The notes below the pieces were generated by a model. It saw only the letters and a list, made by a program, of their open reading frames with translations. It was not told where the DNA came from and did no database searches. The translations under genes were made by a program, and so were the position numbers. Source: a bacterium (GTDB lineage Bacteria > Zhuqueibacterota > Zhuqueibacteria > Residuimicrobiales > Oceaniaggregativiventaceae). Taken from it: DNA of 64,000 nt. Where the stretch lies: contig JAKQNP010000025.1 in assembly GCA_029565675.1 (NCBI GenBank), positions 1-64,000 of the forward strand, read 5' to 3'. Numbering within the stretch: the first letter of the stretch is position 1; each line of letters opens with the position of its first letter. Shown here piece after piece: positions 1-8,448 of this stretch.

Positions 1-420
1 ATGGTCCTGCCAGTTATCGATCATCAGTTGGTCGTTGATATACAGAACTGAACCGTCGTCACTTGAGAGGCTGAAATCGTATTTTCGGGTTTCGGGTGCG
101 GTGAACTTTGCTGTCCAGCGAATGGAAAAATGATCGATGCCGAGTCTCGGGTCGGGACTGGCGGTTTTGTAATCAAAATCAATATTGTCATCGACACGGG
201 TAAAGATCGGCTGACCTTGTAATTTCTGATTGTTGAAATACTCACCCCAGAATCCGTTGGATTTACCGTCAGGCGTTTTGAAATGTTCCAATGGAATACG
301 GACAGACTGGAAAGTGCCGATGTGGACGCCTTCGCTGAATTCCACTTTTATACTGTCGCCAAGCAGCCGGGTCAGGCCTTCATAAGGGCTGACGGCGTGC
401 CGCGGATATCTCCCCCCCTG
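1..420 (-). pseudogene. PA14-domain fragment, probably from a GH3 beta-glucosidase, 5'-truncated
   Basis: The minus strand is open from about 420 to the window edge. It reads as the linker and first half of a PA14 domain: VSPYEGLTRLLGDSIKV, then GFWGEYFNN, FTRVDDNIDFDY, SIRWTAKF and the hallmark SSDDGSVLYINDQL. In GH3 beta-glucosidases a PA14 domain sits inside the C-terminal half, after an SPYEGL-like segment, so that family is the best guess. No ATG, GTG or TTG start lies between the upstream in-frame stop (near 445) and the domain. The catalytic GH3 part expected upstream is absent, because that space belongs to the opposite-strand gene starting at 514. I infer a truncated gene; the rest continues outside the window. 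Confidence 0.7.
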
Positions 421-513
421 CCGACCTCCTGCAATTCCTTGCGCACATAATCAAAAATTGCTACATTGCAGCAGCTATCCATCCGTCCTTATTTTCAGCA
501 AAGGAGATGTGTT

Positions 514-2796
514 ATGCGGAAAATCCCCACCTATCTGATACTCCTCATGATCTTCATGCTTGCAGCGCTGACTTTTGCCCGGGAGGGCTTTCAGCGCACG
601 TCCGATTTCCTGCCGGTCTCGGTCTGGTACAGCGGCGGCACCGCCCGCGCCCCGATGCTCTCGACCATCACCCCGGAGTCCCGGGAGCAGTGGCGCCGCG
701 ATCTGGCGCAGATCAAATCCCTCGGCTTCAACACCGTGCGCACCTGGGTCGAGTGGGCTCACTGCGAGCCGCGGCCGGGGGAATACCATTTCGAAAACCT
801 CGACCTCCTTTGCGAGCTGGCCCGCGAGCAGGGGCTGCGCGTCATCTGCCAGATGTACATCGACTCGGCGCCGGACTGGGTGGCCAGGCGCTTCCCCGAC
901 GGCCTCTTTGAGGCGCAGAGCGGCGACAAGGTGACTCCGCAGTCGGCCCCCGGCTGCTGCACCGACCATGCCGGGGTACAGGATGCGGTGCTCACCTTTT
1001 TCACCGAGACCGCCAAAAGGGCGATGAAACATCCCAACTTTCACGGCTGGGATCTCTGGAGCGAACCCCACATCATCAACTGGGCCTATATCAATTATGT
1101 GCCCAACGCCACCTTCTGCTACTGCCCCCACACCATGCAGGTTTTCCAGGAGTGGCTGCAGAAAAAGTACACCACCCTCGAGGCCCTCAACCAGGCCTGG
1201 TACCGCAATTTCACCGCCTGGAGCGAGGTGAGCGCCCCGCGCTTCGGCACCATCCTCAGCTACACCGATTTCATCGACTGGAAGAATTTCATCTACGAAA
1301 AACTGGCGCGCGATCTGCGCCTGCGCTATGAGGCAATCCGCAAGGCGGACCCGATCCACGTCATCACCTCGCACGCCGCCGTGCCCTCGATCTTTTACTC
1401 GCCCTATGTCGGCGCCGGCGCCACCGACGATTTTCTCATGGCTGAGCAGATCGATTATTACGGCACCTCACTCTATCCCAAGCACAGCAACCCGAGTACC
1501 CACTGGGAGCGCTGGCGCTTCCAGGCGGCGGTCGATTTTTCGCGCAGCGCCAACAAACGCAACGGCGGCTTTTACGTCGGCGAACTGCAGGCGGGCAAGG
1601 GCACCTACGGACTCAATATCGGCAATCCGATCACCCCGGCAGACCATCGCCTCTGGATCTGGTCGGCCATCGCCAAGGGGGCCAGGGCAATCAACATCTA
1701 CGCCTACTACCCGATGTCCTCGGGCTATGAATCGGGCGGCTACGGATTGATCAACCTGGACGGCAGTGTCACCGAGCGGGCAATTGCCGCCGGCAAGACG
1801 GCGCAGATCATTACCAGCAACATGGCCCTGCTGCTCAACTCGACCCCTGAACCGGCCCAGGCAGCGATCGTCTACAACCCCCTGGCCCAGATGGTGGGGG
1901 GTGAACAGCGCACGGTCACCAGCGACATGCACCAGCTCTCCCTGCTCGGCTGGTACCGCTTTTTCACCGAGCGCAACATCCCGGTCGATTTCATTCACAG
2001 GCAGAATCTGGAAAGAGGTGATCTGGAGGGGTACAAACTGATCATCGTCCCCTATCCCCTCATGTTCACGGAAAAAGCGGCGGAGGGGTTGAAGAACTTT
2101 ATCGCCGGGGGCGGATTCGTGGCGAGCGAGGCGCGCCTGGCCTGGAATGACGAGCGCGGCTTCGCCGCTCCGGCGATCCCGGGGATGGGGCTGGACAAGG
2201 TCTTCGGGGCGCGGGAGAGTTCGGTGAGGATGGGCGAGCGGCCCGGCCTCGGCGCGGCCGACAAGCTCCACCCGCTGATGGAAGGCTTGACTCCGGCAGA
2301 TTCCCTGCGCGGGGCCAACTTTGCCGAATCGCTCGAGCTGCTGCCGAACAGCAGCTCCGTTGCGCTGGCCCGCTTCTCCGACGGCACGATCGGCCTGGCG
2401 GCCGGCAAGTATGGCAAGGGCGAGACCCTCCTCATCGGCACCTTCCTGGGCATGGCCAATCATGTCAAGGCCGATCCCGCCAATGAGCGGCTGATGGAGA
2501 ATATGGTGCGCTGGAGCGGCATCGAGCGCCCCTTCACCAGCTCTCACGACGGCCGCAAGGAGGCGCCGGTGGAGATCCGGCTGCGGCGAACAGCCGCCGG
2601 ATCGATTCTCTTTCTGCTCAATCACAGCGAAGCGGATCAGCAGGTTGCGGTCGACCTCGGGGTGGCAAAACCGGGGAGATACAAACTGCGGGAGCTGGTA
2701 CGTGACCAGGAGCAGGAGCTCACCGAGCGTGGCCTGAGGCTGAAGTTGAGTTCGGAGATCAAGGCGCGGGATGTGCAGGTGTGGGTGATCGAATAG
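514..2796 (+). CDS. Secreted GH42-like beta-galactosidase family glycoside hydrolase
   Basis: 760 residues. The start is set at 514 because AAGGAG lies at 501-506 and the product then opens with a signal peptide (MRKIPTYLILLMIF, ending near AALTFA). The body is a GH42-type TIM barrel: an N-terminal Trp-rich strand (VRTWVEWAHCEPRPGEY), the acid/base segment WDLWSEPH with Glu184, and a nucleophile-like segment YVGELQAGKG with Glu357. A Rossmann-like trimerisation domain (LIIVPYPLMFTEKA) and a small C-terminal beta domain follow. It should hydrolyse beta-galactosides or related plant or algal oligosaccharides in the periplasm or outside the cell. It stands alone, head to head with the PA14 fragment on its left. 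The exact substrate is unknown. Confidence 0.87.
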   Translation: MRKIPTYLILLMIFMLAALTFAREGFQRTSDFLPVSVWYSGGTARAPMLSTITPESREQWRRDLAQIKSLGFNTVRTWVEWAHCEPRPGEYHFENLDLLCELAREQGLRVICQMYIDSAPDWVARRFPDGLFEAQSGDKVTPQSAPGCCTDHAGVQDAVLTFFTETAKRAMKHPNFHGWDLWSEPHIINWAYINYVPNATFCYCPHTMQVFQEWLQKKYTTLEALNQAWYRNFTAWSEVSAPRFGTILSYTDFIDWKNFIYEKLARDLRLRYEAIRKADPIHVITSHAAVPSIFYSPYVGAGATDDFLMAEQIDYYGTSLYPKHSNPSTHWERWRFQAAVDFSRSANKRNGGFYVGELQAGKGTYGLNIGNPITPADHRLWIWSAIAKGARAINIYAYYPMSSGYESGGYGLINLDGSVTERAIAAGKTAQIITSNMALLLNSTPEPAQAAIVYNPLAQMVGGEQRTVTSDMHQLSLLGWYRFFTERNIPVDFIHRQNLERGDLEGYKLIIVPYPLMFTEKAAEGLKNFIAGGGFVASEARLAWNDERGFAAPAIPGMGLDKVFGARESSVRMGERPGLGAADKLHPLMEGLTPADSLRGANFAESLELLPNSSSVALARFSDGTIGLAAGKYGKGETLLIGTFLGMANHVKADPANERLMENMVRWSGIERPFTSSHDGRKEAPVEIRLRRTAAGSILFLLNHSEADQQVAVDLGVAKPGRYKLRELVRDQEQELTERGLRLKLSSEIKARDVQVWVIE

Positions 2797-3102
2797 GGAG
2801 CAGGGCTGGCTGATCAGATCGCCAAATGTCTGCGTTGCCCGCAAATATGAGACACAAAACGAGGCATAAAACAGGCCTGATTTTATAATTTCGATGCACT
2901 TGCGTCATCTCTTGTCGAGATTGCTCGCGATGTAGGTGATTGATCAGACTCACTTGGGATTCATCGGTATTTGCTTTTTGGGAGACTTGGCGATTTCTTG
3001 ATGGGCTTGATCCTGAAGTGGTTGACTGTGGTCATGCAGGGTTTGTAGGCATTTGCTTTTTAGGGCCGCTCCGGCTCCGCGCGCTGCCTCGTCCGCAAAA
3101 GA
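2797..3102. other. Intergenic, no gene seen
   Basis: No convincing reading frame. Two imperfect copies of a TATTTGCTTTTTGGG-like string occur near 2969 and 3049. The stretch leads into the repeat block that starts near 3103. Confidence 0.5.
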
Positions 3103-3427
3103 GGCGGACTCGGCGATCGCGCTCCGCAGAATTTTATAAGGATTCTCGCTTCATCCCCACGGGGCTTGCCCCCGCGGGATGGGGATTGACTGCCAGAACT
3201 CGAAGATGGCAAAGCCCCATCACCGCAGGGCGTGTCCCTGCGGGATGATGATTGAAAGACAGAAAAACGCCGCACCACTGCCCATCCCCCCCAAAAAAGT
3301 GGTTTAGGGTCTCGTTTTCTGGCTATCAATCACCGCTCCGCGGGGACAAGCCCCGCGGGAGCGGAACATTTTTAGCTCACACACCCCCCCTCATAAAATT
3401 CAGCGGAGCGCGACCCCGCAGGCCGCC
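3103..3427. repeat. Large imperfect inverted repeat, MITE-like, GC-rich
   Basis: The left arm, around 3103-3140 (GGCGGACTCGG, then CGCGCTCCGCAGAATTTTAT), matches the reverse complement of the right arm around 3392-3427 (CATAAAATTCAGCGGAGCGCG, then CCCCGCAGGCCGCC) with a few mismatches. Translating both strands gives similar nonsense peptides from the two arms (QSPSRGGKPRG and QSPLRGDKPRG), which confirms the inverted symmetry by eye. There is no transposase inside. It may be a non-autonomous element or a structured noncoding locus. Confidence 0.6.
3152..3366. repeat. Three palindromic hairpin units inside the inverted repeat
   Basis: Three related palindromes lie at about 3152-3184, 3219-3250 and 3329-3366. 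Each has a CCCGCGG-type arm, a short TTGC/GTGT/CAAG loop, and ends in an ATTGA or ATCA flank. They look like REP-type units. Related GC-rich fragments (CGCAAGCCGTAGCCGGAGGCGAC near 3547 and CGCAAGGCAGAGCCGGAGGCGA near 3717) continue the pattern to the right. Confidence 0.55.
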
Positions 3428-3760
3428 GCTCCTGCGGCCGAGGAGGCGCGCGCAGCCGCCGCAGGCTCACGGCTTGCGACCCCCAAATTCAGTGATTCTG
3501 CGCCAGCAAAAAAACTCGGAAAACATAAAAGAGTATCGGTAATCCGCTCGCAAGCCGTAGCCGGAGGCGACAAAATCACCATCCCGGTAAAAACCCCTGA
3601 AAAGTATCACAAGATAAATTTTTCCGCCGCAGGCTCCTGCCTTGCGGCTGCAGAAACGCTAGATCCCACAAAGACGCAATTCGCCAACAATCGGCACTAA
3701 ATGTGAAAAATCGAGCGCAAGGCAGAGCCGGAGGCGAACAAAAGAAGAAAGTGCCAAGGA

Positions 3761-3793
3761 AAAAGGTAAAAGGTAAAAGGTAAAAGGTAAAAA
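3761..3793 (+). repeat. Short tandem repeat, heptamer AAAAGGT, four copies plus a partial
   Basis: Four perfect AAAAGGT units followed by AAAAG. It lies in noncoding DNA downstream of the one-carbon operon. A slippage-prone tract; no function is visible. Confidence 0.9.
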
Positions 3794-3922
3794 GATTAAG
3801 TTCCCAATGCGAAATGAAAAAAGTGGCAACCGCCAAGTCCAAGTTCAAGGCGGGAAACCCTAAGAACCTATCGTTAAAACCCTCCTGTGGCCATCTGATA
3901 CTATCGTTGATTTAATTCTCAT

Positions 3923-4885
3923 TTACAATTTTGAGATATATTCTTTCGTTTGCAGCACTGTTTCGGGTTTGGTTTCATACGGCAGCACGCCGGTGCCGAT
4001 ACAGACCTTTTCTCTGCCTTTTGCCAACGCGACAACGCGATCAACCTCTTTAAAGACAGCGGGCAGGTCGCCTTCGGATAGAATCAATGGATCCATGTTG
4101 ATTCTGACCATCACTTCCGGATGCTTTTTCATCTGTTCCATAAATTCTTGCTGATTGGTCTCGGAAGGGCAAATGACATAGCCTGTGCCGGTCTCCATAA
4201 TCGATGCAAGAATGGAAGTCGTATCTCCGCCGATAATGCAGGGCACCGGATGGCCCACGATGGCTGTGGCCTGATCGATGATCGACTTCAACGGCGGCAG
4301 CACAACATCGCTGAAAATCTGCGGCGGGATGATTGGCGGCGTTGCGGCTGATTCAAAGAAGGCAATATCCAATCCCTGCTCCACAATCGCCCTGCAAAAA
4401 TTAACCTGTCCTTCGACTATGTGATTCAAAGCTTGCATGACACTCGCCGGGTCCATGACGATTTCCAACAGCAGCGTTTCAAATCGCACCAGATTGCTGG
4501 CAATAGAAAAGGGCCCGCTGACGGGTATGCGGACATCCGCTTCAGGAAGAACGCGGGCAAGACGCTTTGCGGCCTCTATTGCCATCGGAATTCGACCGGC
4601 GCTCTGGGGATCAAACAAGGGCAATTCGCTCATTTCCTTCATCGATGAGCAGAGATGATGGGTAATTGCCGGAATGCCGTTAAGTTTTGGCTTTTCGATC
4701 GTCGAGCCATACGCTTCGGGTTCCAGGTTATAGATATCGATACCCACGACGACGGGTGAATGGTGATACAGTTCGAACGCCTTTTTATGGCCCTGGAACA
4801 GCATCTCACCATCCCGGGAAGCTTCCCAGGGGGATTTGCCGATCAAGCTGGCAGCGTGCTCATAAACTGCGGGAGTAAATTTCAT
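3923..4885 (-). CDS. Uroporphyrinogen decarboxylase-fold methyltransferase (MtaA/CmuA type)
   Basis: 320 residues, the last gene of a leftward run of five. It has the UroD fold used by methylcobamide:coenzyme M methyltransferases and by substrate-demethylating MT1/MT2 enzymes: an RIPVSGPFSIASNL segment (about 120-133), EQGLDIAFFESAATPP (169-184), VPCIIGGDTTSI in place of the usual H-x-C-G zinc loop (Cys216), and CIGTGVLPYETKPET near the C terminus (Cys295). True HemE is unlikely because this gene sits behind a corrinoid protein and folate genes. The likely job is methyl transfer between a methylated substrate and the corrinoid protein encoded just upstream. The substrate cannot be read from the sequence. 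Confidence 0.8.
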   Translation of the reverse strand: MKFTPAVYEHAASLIGKSPWEASRDGEMLFQGHKKAFELYHHSPVVVGIDIYNLEPEAYGSTIEKPKLNGIPAITHHLCSSMKEMSELPLFDPQSAGRIPMAIEAAKRLARVLPEADVRIPVSGPFSIASNLVRFETLLLEIVMDPASVMQALNHIVEGQVNFCRAIVEQGLDIAFFESAATPPIIPPQIFSDVVLPPLKSIIDQATAIVGHPVPCIIGGDTTSILASIMETGTGYVICPSETNQQEFMEQMKKHPEVMVRINMDPLILSEGDLPAVFKEVDRVVALAKGREKVCIGTGVLPYETKPETVLQTKEYISKL

Positions 4886-5005
4886 CTTCTCACGATCCTT
4901 ATATTAAATGAACCTTCAGCAGCCGAATTCTTATCGATCGAATTCATCAAAATCATCTTAACGATTTTATTGTATTTGCATTAGCCACGATTTGCAGCCC
5001 TGTAC

Positions 5006-5133
5006 GGTGCACAGCACCGGATCCTCACAGAAAATAAACCTGTTTGCGATACGCAAAAGGTGAAAAGTTCCCTTTTCGCAACCGCATAGAAAATAAGCGA
5101 TTGAATGTTTGATGATTCGGTTAACACCGAATC
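5006..5133 (-). repeat. Dispersed double-hairpin repeat, copy A (inverted)
   Basis: The reverse complement of this stretch matches copies at 14093-14223 and 17406-17537. It has a hairpin at each end (GATTCGGTTAACACCGAATC at 5114-5133, and GGTGCACAGCACC near 5006-5018). About 85 bp lies between them and includes TTCTATGCGGTTGCGAAAAGG. It occupies most of the gap between the corrinoid-protein gene and the UroD-type gene, inside the operon. Confidence 0.75.
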
Positions 5134-5241
5134 TGGGTTGCACCCGTTTGGTACAAATATCCGATTGTATTTATCGGATTTTCGGTGCTTTGCACCGTAA
5201 CCGGGGTCAGTGCTGCCCCGTCTGACGACAGGACACCACGG

Positions 5242-5904
5242 TTAAACATTCTTATTCAGATATTCCACGGCCTCATGCGGATTAGGCGAATAGAAATCCG
5301 CGCCTATGCGGGTGCAAAAATCCCGGGTGATGGGGGCACCGCCGATCAACACTTTGGTATCCGGATATATTTCCTTGATTTCCTTGACGCTGCTTTCCAT
5401 GTTGCGCATGGTGGTCGTCAGCAAAGAGGAGAGCCCGACAAAACAACCGGGATGCTGAACAATGGCGTCCAGGAATTTGCTGGTCGGGACATCCATGCCG
5501 AGATCGATCACTTCAAAGCCATTTCCGCGGATCATCATGGCCACCAGATTCTTGCCGATGTCATGCAGATCACCGGCAACGGTTCCGATGACAAATTTTC
5601 CTTTGTGTTTCACTTGATCGGATTCGAAGAATGGCTTGATATGCTTCATGACCGCATTCATGGCCTCGCCGGAGATAATCAGGTGGGCGACAAACGCCTT
5701 CCCTTCGCTAAACTCTTTGCCGACTCTATCCATTCCCAGCATGCAGCCCTTCAAAAGATCGTCCGGGTCAATACCGTTCTTTAACGCTTCCGCCGCAATC
5801 TCATCAGCGCCGTCTTGATCTTTCATGTCGGGTGGAAACCAGGCTGATCTGGATATCTTCCCTTTGGCGATGCAATGGGCTATTCTTTCAACCACGTCTT
5901 GCAT
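5242..5904 (-). CDS. Corrinoid (B12-binding) methyltransferase protein, MtbC1 family
   Basis: About 220 residues. The start at 5904 is preferred over 5910 because the GGGAG motif is then correctly spaced. The N-terminal half is the helical B12-binding cap (DDLLKGCMLGMDRVGKEFSEG). The C-terminal half is the Rossmann-like cobalamin domain with the base-off ligand motif D-x-H-x-x-G (GDLHDIGKN, His near 114), then GLSSLLTTTMRNM and a GGAPI segment. It carries the methyl group on cobalamin between the two methyltransferases of this operon. The gap to the next gene downstream is filled by repeat copy A. Confidence 0.93.
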   Translation of the reverse strand: MQDVVERIAHCIAKGKISRSAWFPPDMKDQDGADEIAAEALKNGIDPDDLLKGCMLGMDRVGKEFSEGKAFVAHLIISGEAMNAVMKHIKPFFESDQVKHKGKFVIGTVAGDLHDIGKNLVAMMIRGNGFEVIDLGMDVPTSKFLDAIVQHPGCFVGLSSLLTTTMRNMESSVKEIKEIYPDTKVLIGGAPITRDFCTRIGADFYSPNPHEAVEYLNKNV

Positions 5905-5923
5905 GATCATTCTCCCTCATTTA

Positions 5924-6811
5924 TCAGGTCAATTTGGCTTCCTGGACTATCGTCGGTGCAATGCTCTCCCACATCACCGGCATCAAGTGGATACCCCGAA
6001 CGCCTGTTATTTTTTTTACGGTTTGAATGATTTCAACCGCCATTTTGACGCCTTCTTCTTTTGGATCGCCCGCCTGGCTCATTCGATCGATGTATTCGGC
6101 ATTTATCTTGACGCCGGGCACTTGTTCCTTCATGTAGAGCAATGCTTTCGCTGATTTGACCGGCATGACGCCGGCGATAATCGCAATTTTTTCATGCAAA
6201 CCCATGGCGACAATCCGATCCATCCAGCGGCTGAAAATCTCCAGATCAAATACCGGCTGCGTTTGCACGAAATGCGCCCCGGCGTTGATTTTTTTATAGA
6301 GCCGGATCAACCGCATCTCAAACGGCTCGGCGAACGGATTGGCTGCTGCACCGATGACAAATTCCGGTGCCTTTTTCATTTCAGTCCCGGAAAGCAAAAA
6401 TCCGCTGTTCATTTGGGCGACCGTCGCAACCAGTTGGATGGAATCGAGATCAAAAACACCCCTGGCTTCGGGGTTGTCGCCGAATTTCTGGTAATCGCCA
6501 GTCAGACAGAGCACATTCTGGATACCCAGCGCAGCAGCGCCCAAAAGATCGCTTTGAATCGCCAATCTGTTGCGGTCGCGGCAGGTCATCTGGATGATCG
6601 GCTCAACGCCTTCATCCAGCAAGATCTTTGCAGATGCAATGCTCGACAGGCGGGCAATGGCCGTCTGGTTATCGGTGATATTGACGGCATCGACAAAGCC
6701 CTTGAAATATTTTGCCTTATTCCGGATTGCATCGCCGTTGCAGCTTTGCGGCGGTCCAATTTCACCGCACCAAACGAATTGTTTCGATTCAAGCTTCTCT
6801 TTGAAGGTCAT
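5924..6811 (-). CDS. metF: Methylenetetrahydrofolate reductase
   Basis: 295 residues, a full-length MTHFR TIM barrel: CGEIGPPQS at the start, DAVNITDNQTA, VEPIIQMTCRDRNR, VLCLTGDYQ, the FVQTQPVFDLE substrate region and GVMPVKSAKAL. It interconverts methyl-THF and methylene-THF using flavin. It overlaps the upstream Cys-rich gene by 23 bp and precedes the corrinoid protein by 19 bp, so the three are co-translated. Together with that Cys-rich partner it resembles the MetVF type of acetogens, which lacks the C-terminal regulatory domain. Confidence 0.95.
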   Translation of the reverse strand: MTFKEKLESKQFVWCGEIGPPQSCNGDAIRNKAKYFKGFVDAVNITDNQTAIARLSSIASAKILLDEGVEPIIQMTCRDRNRLAIQSDLLGAAALGIQNVLCLTGDYQKFGDNPEARGVFDLDSIQLVATVAQMNSGFLLSGTEMKKAPEFVIGAAANPFAEPFEMRLIRLYKKINAGAHFVQTQPVFDLEIFSRWMDRIVAMGLHEKIAIIAGVMPVKSAKALLYMKEQVPGVKINAEYIDRMSQAGDPKEEGVKMAVEIIQTVKKITGVRGIHLMPVMWESIAPTIVQEAKLT

Positions 6812-7247
6812 CAGCGATTCTGTCCTTCACTCTTTGTTTGTCATTGCGAACCAGCCAGATGGGTGCATCGATTCGTTTTTTGAATACATTCAGCCACGCC
6901 GATGTCCCTTCCAGGTTCCAGTTGTGAATTTTGTTCAGCTTGTATAACAGACTGATGCGATGCAGCCTCCTGGAACGAAAATAGATCCGGTACCACACGC
7001 ATTTTCTTTCCGGATACACCTCACAAGATCCATCTTCGCCGGTTCCCCCACAGGGACCGTTGCGCAATCGTTTTGGGCAACGCTGGCAACAGATGAATGC
7101 TGTCGAGGATAAAATACATTCACCACAATGCTGACAACCAAACAGCGGCACTTTGATCAGGTCTTCAAAAAAAAGAAAAAACCGCGAGAATTTTCTTTCG
7201 CGTGCAGAAATGGGAGGTTTGCATAAAGAAACCAAATCATTTGGCAA
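6789..7247 (-). CDS. metV: MetV-like zinc/cysteine-rich partner of methylenetetrahydrofolate reductase
   Basis: 152 residues. A TTG start at 7247 with GAGGA seven bases upstream. The core matches the MTHFR C-terminal (MetV) family: FGCQHCGEC (Cys38, 41, 44), a CCQRCPKRLRNGPCGG block (Cys53-66) and further Cys at 75 and 83. In acetogens MetV binds metal, pairs with MetF and links it to an electron carrier. The coupling here (23-bp overlap with metF) supports the same complex. The tail after residue 90 is basic and of unknown role. Confidence 0.85.
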   Translation of the reverse strand: MPNDLVSLCKPPISARERKFSRFFLFFEDLIKVPLFGCQHCGECILSSTAFICCQRCPKRLRNGPCGGTGEDGSCEVYPERKCVWYRIYFRSRRLHRISLLYKLNKIHNWNLEGTSAWLNVFKKRIDAPIWLVRNDKQRVKDRIADDLQREA

Positions 7248-7394
7248 AGGACTTTCCTCGGTTTTATTTTGAGGCTGATGTGTGATTTAACCTAATTTGA
7301 AAGGCTGAGGCAAAGGCCAAAACAGGCTTTGCTATCGACTCGGTCTTTTCGTGAAACGAATTGCAGCATTTCCATCTTTGGGATTTCTGGGCTT

Positions 7395-8267
7395 TTATGA
7401 ACAATACATCATCACCCGCATCACGCCTTGCACCCCTTCCATCTTGAGCACATCTTTTAGACATTGCATGGCCGGATCATCATCGGGTAAAAGCGAGTAT
7501 TTTCTTTTTACGGAACCGATGATGGTGTTCAATCCCAATGGCATGGCCAGGGTGAGAAAAGCACTTTCCAGTGGACCTTTCAATGGAGAACCGTCCGGTT
7601 TCTTGGAAGGCAGCATCTGGGTAAAATTGCTGATTCCGACGGACATGTTGATGCCGGTAAAATCGCTGTCCTGATGGATCCTTGTCATCGCATTCATGAG
7701 CCGCTTGAAATCCCCTTTTGCATCGCTTCCAATCGGCATGATACCCGGATCGAGAACAAGCTGATCATTGCTCACGTTGTCGATGTGTTGGCGAGCGAAC
7801 CGCACCATGGATTTCGCGGTCGCCCAGATTTGCTCGGCTGTTCTGTTCATGCCGATTTCACCGGCGTCATCTTTGCCTTCTGTGATGAGCAGAATGGGAA
7901 TAAACGGCTGTTTGGCATAGAGGTCGAACATTTCCAGGCGAGCTTCGGAAATGGAATTCAGAATCGGTTTTTTGTTGCCTGCCCGTTCGACATCATAAGC
8001 CGCCAATCCTGCTGCCGCCAATTCAGGATCAGGGGTATCGATTGCCAGCGGCAGCGAAATATGCTGTTGAATTCTCTTAATCACGTCGGCCATAAAGCCA
8101 GGCGAACGGGGACCAACGTTGACATCGATATAAGCCGCGCCTTTTTCAGCTTGAAATTGTGCCAGATCAACGATGCCCGCAATATCATTTTCCTCGAACA
8201 ATCGATGAGTCGAGGGGACAGAGTCATTGATCGACTCGCCGATAACGGTCAGACCGGGAATACTCAA
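7395..8267 (-). CDS. Pterin-binding methyltransferase (methyltetrahydrofolate:corrinoid methyltransferase, AcsE-like)
   Basis: 290 residues, the first gene of the operon. A TTG start with a strong AGGAG at 8276-8280. The dihydropteroate-synthase-like barrel shows VIGESIND, AYIDVNVGP, LPLAIDTPDPELAAAGL, KPILNSIS, LVLDPGIMPIGSD and GINMSVGISNFTQMLP. These are the MeTr signatures, distinct from FolP. It should move the methyl group between the corrinoid protein and tetrahydrofolate, next to MetVF. No cobalamin riboswitch is visible in the 180 bp upstream. Confidence 0.9.
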   Translation of the reverse strand: MSIPGLTVIGESINDSVPSTHRLFEENDIAGIVDLAQFQAEKGAAYIDVNVGPRSPGFMADVIKRIQQHISLPLAIDTPDPELAAAGLAAYDVERAGNKKPILNSISEARLEMFDLYAKQPFIPILLITEGKDDAGEIGMNRTAEQIWATAKSMVRFARQHIDNVSNDQLVLDPGIMPIGSDAKGDFKRLMNAMTRIHQDSDFTGINMSVGISNFTQMLPSKKPDGSPLKGPLESAFLTLAMPLGLNTIIGSVKRKYSLLPDDDPAMQCLKDVLKMEGVQGVMRVMMYCS

Positions 8268-8448
8268 TTATTTATCTCCTTTTTTTCGCTTTTCTGCAAT
8301 CGGTATCCAAATCGGACATGCTGCAAAATTGCATTTCAGGTATGCGCACACCTCTTGTTTATTTGATCAAGTGCCTCTCGTCTTCGACCTCCGGTTTGTC
8401 CGCTTTCCTCTGAGAGGAGACAATCGCCCATTCATACGGTCAGGCGGT

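Noticed and set aside
475-2844. Long minus-strand frames opposite the GH42-like gene
   Set aside because: They mirror its high-GC third-position bias; the plus-strand product has a signal peptide, ribosome site and catalytic motifs.
5185-8366. Plus-strand frames of 200-230 codons across the methyl-transfer operon
   Set aside because: Opposite to well-identified corrinoid, metF and pterin-methyltransferase genes.
8268-8448. Possible cobalamin riboswitch ahead of the corrinoid operon
   Set aside because: No B12-box-like GCCACTG motif or long paired structure could be seen.
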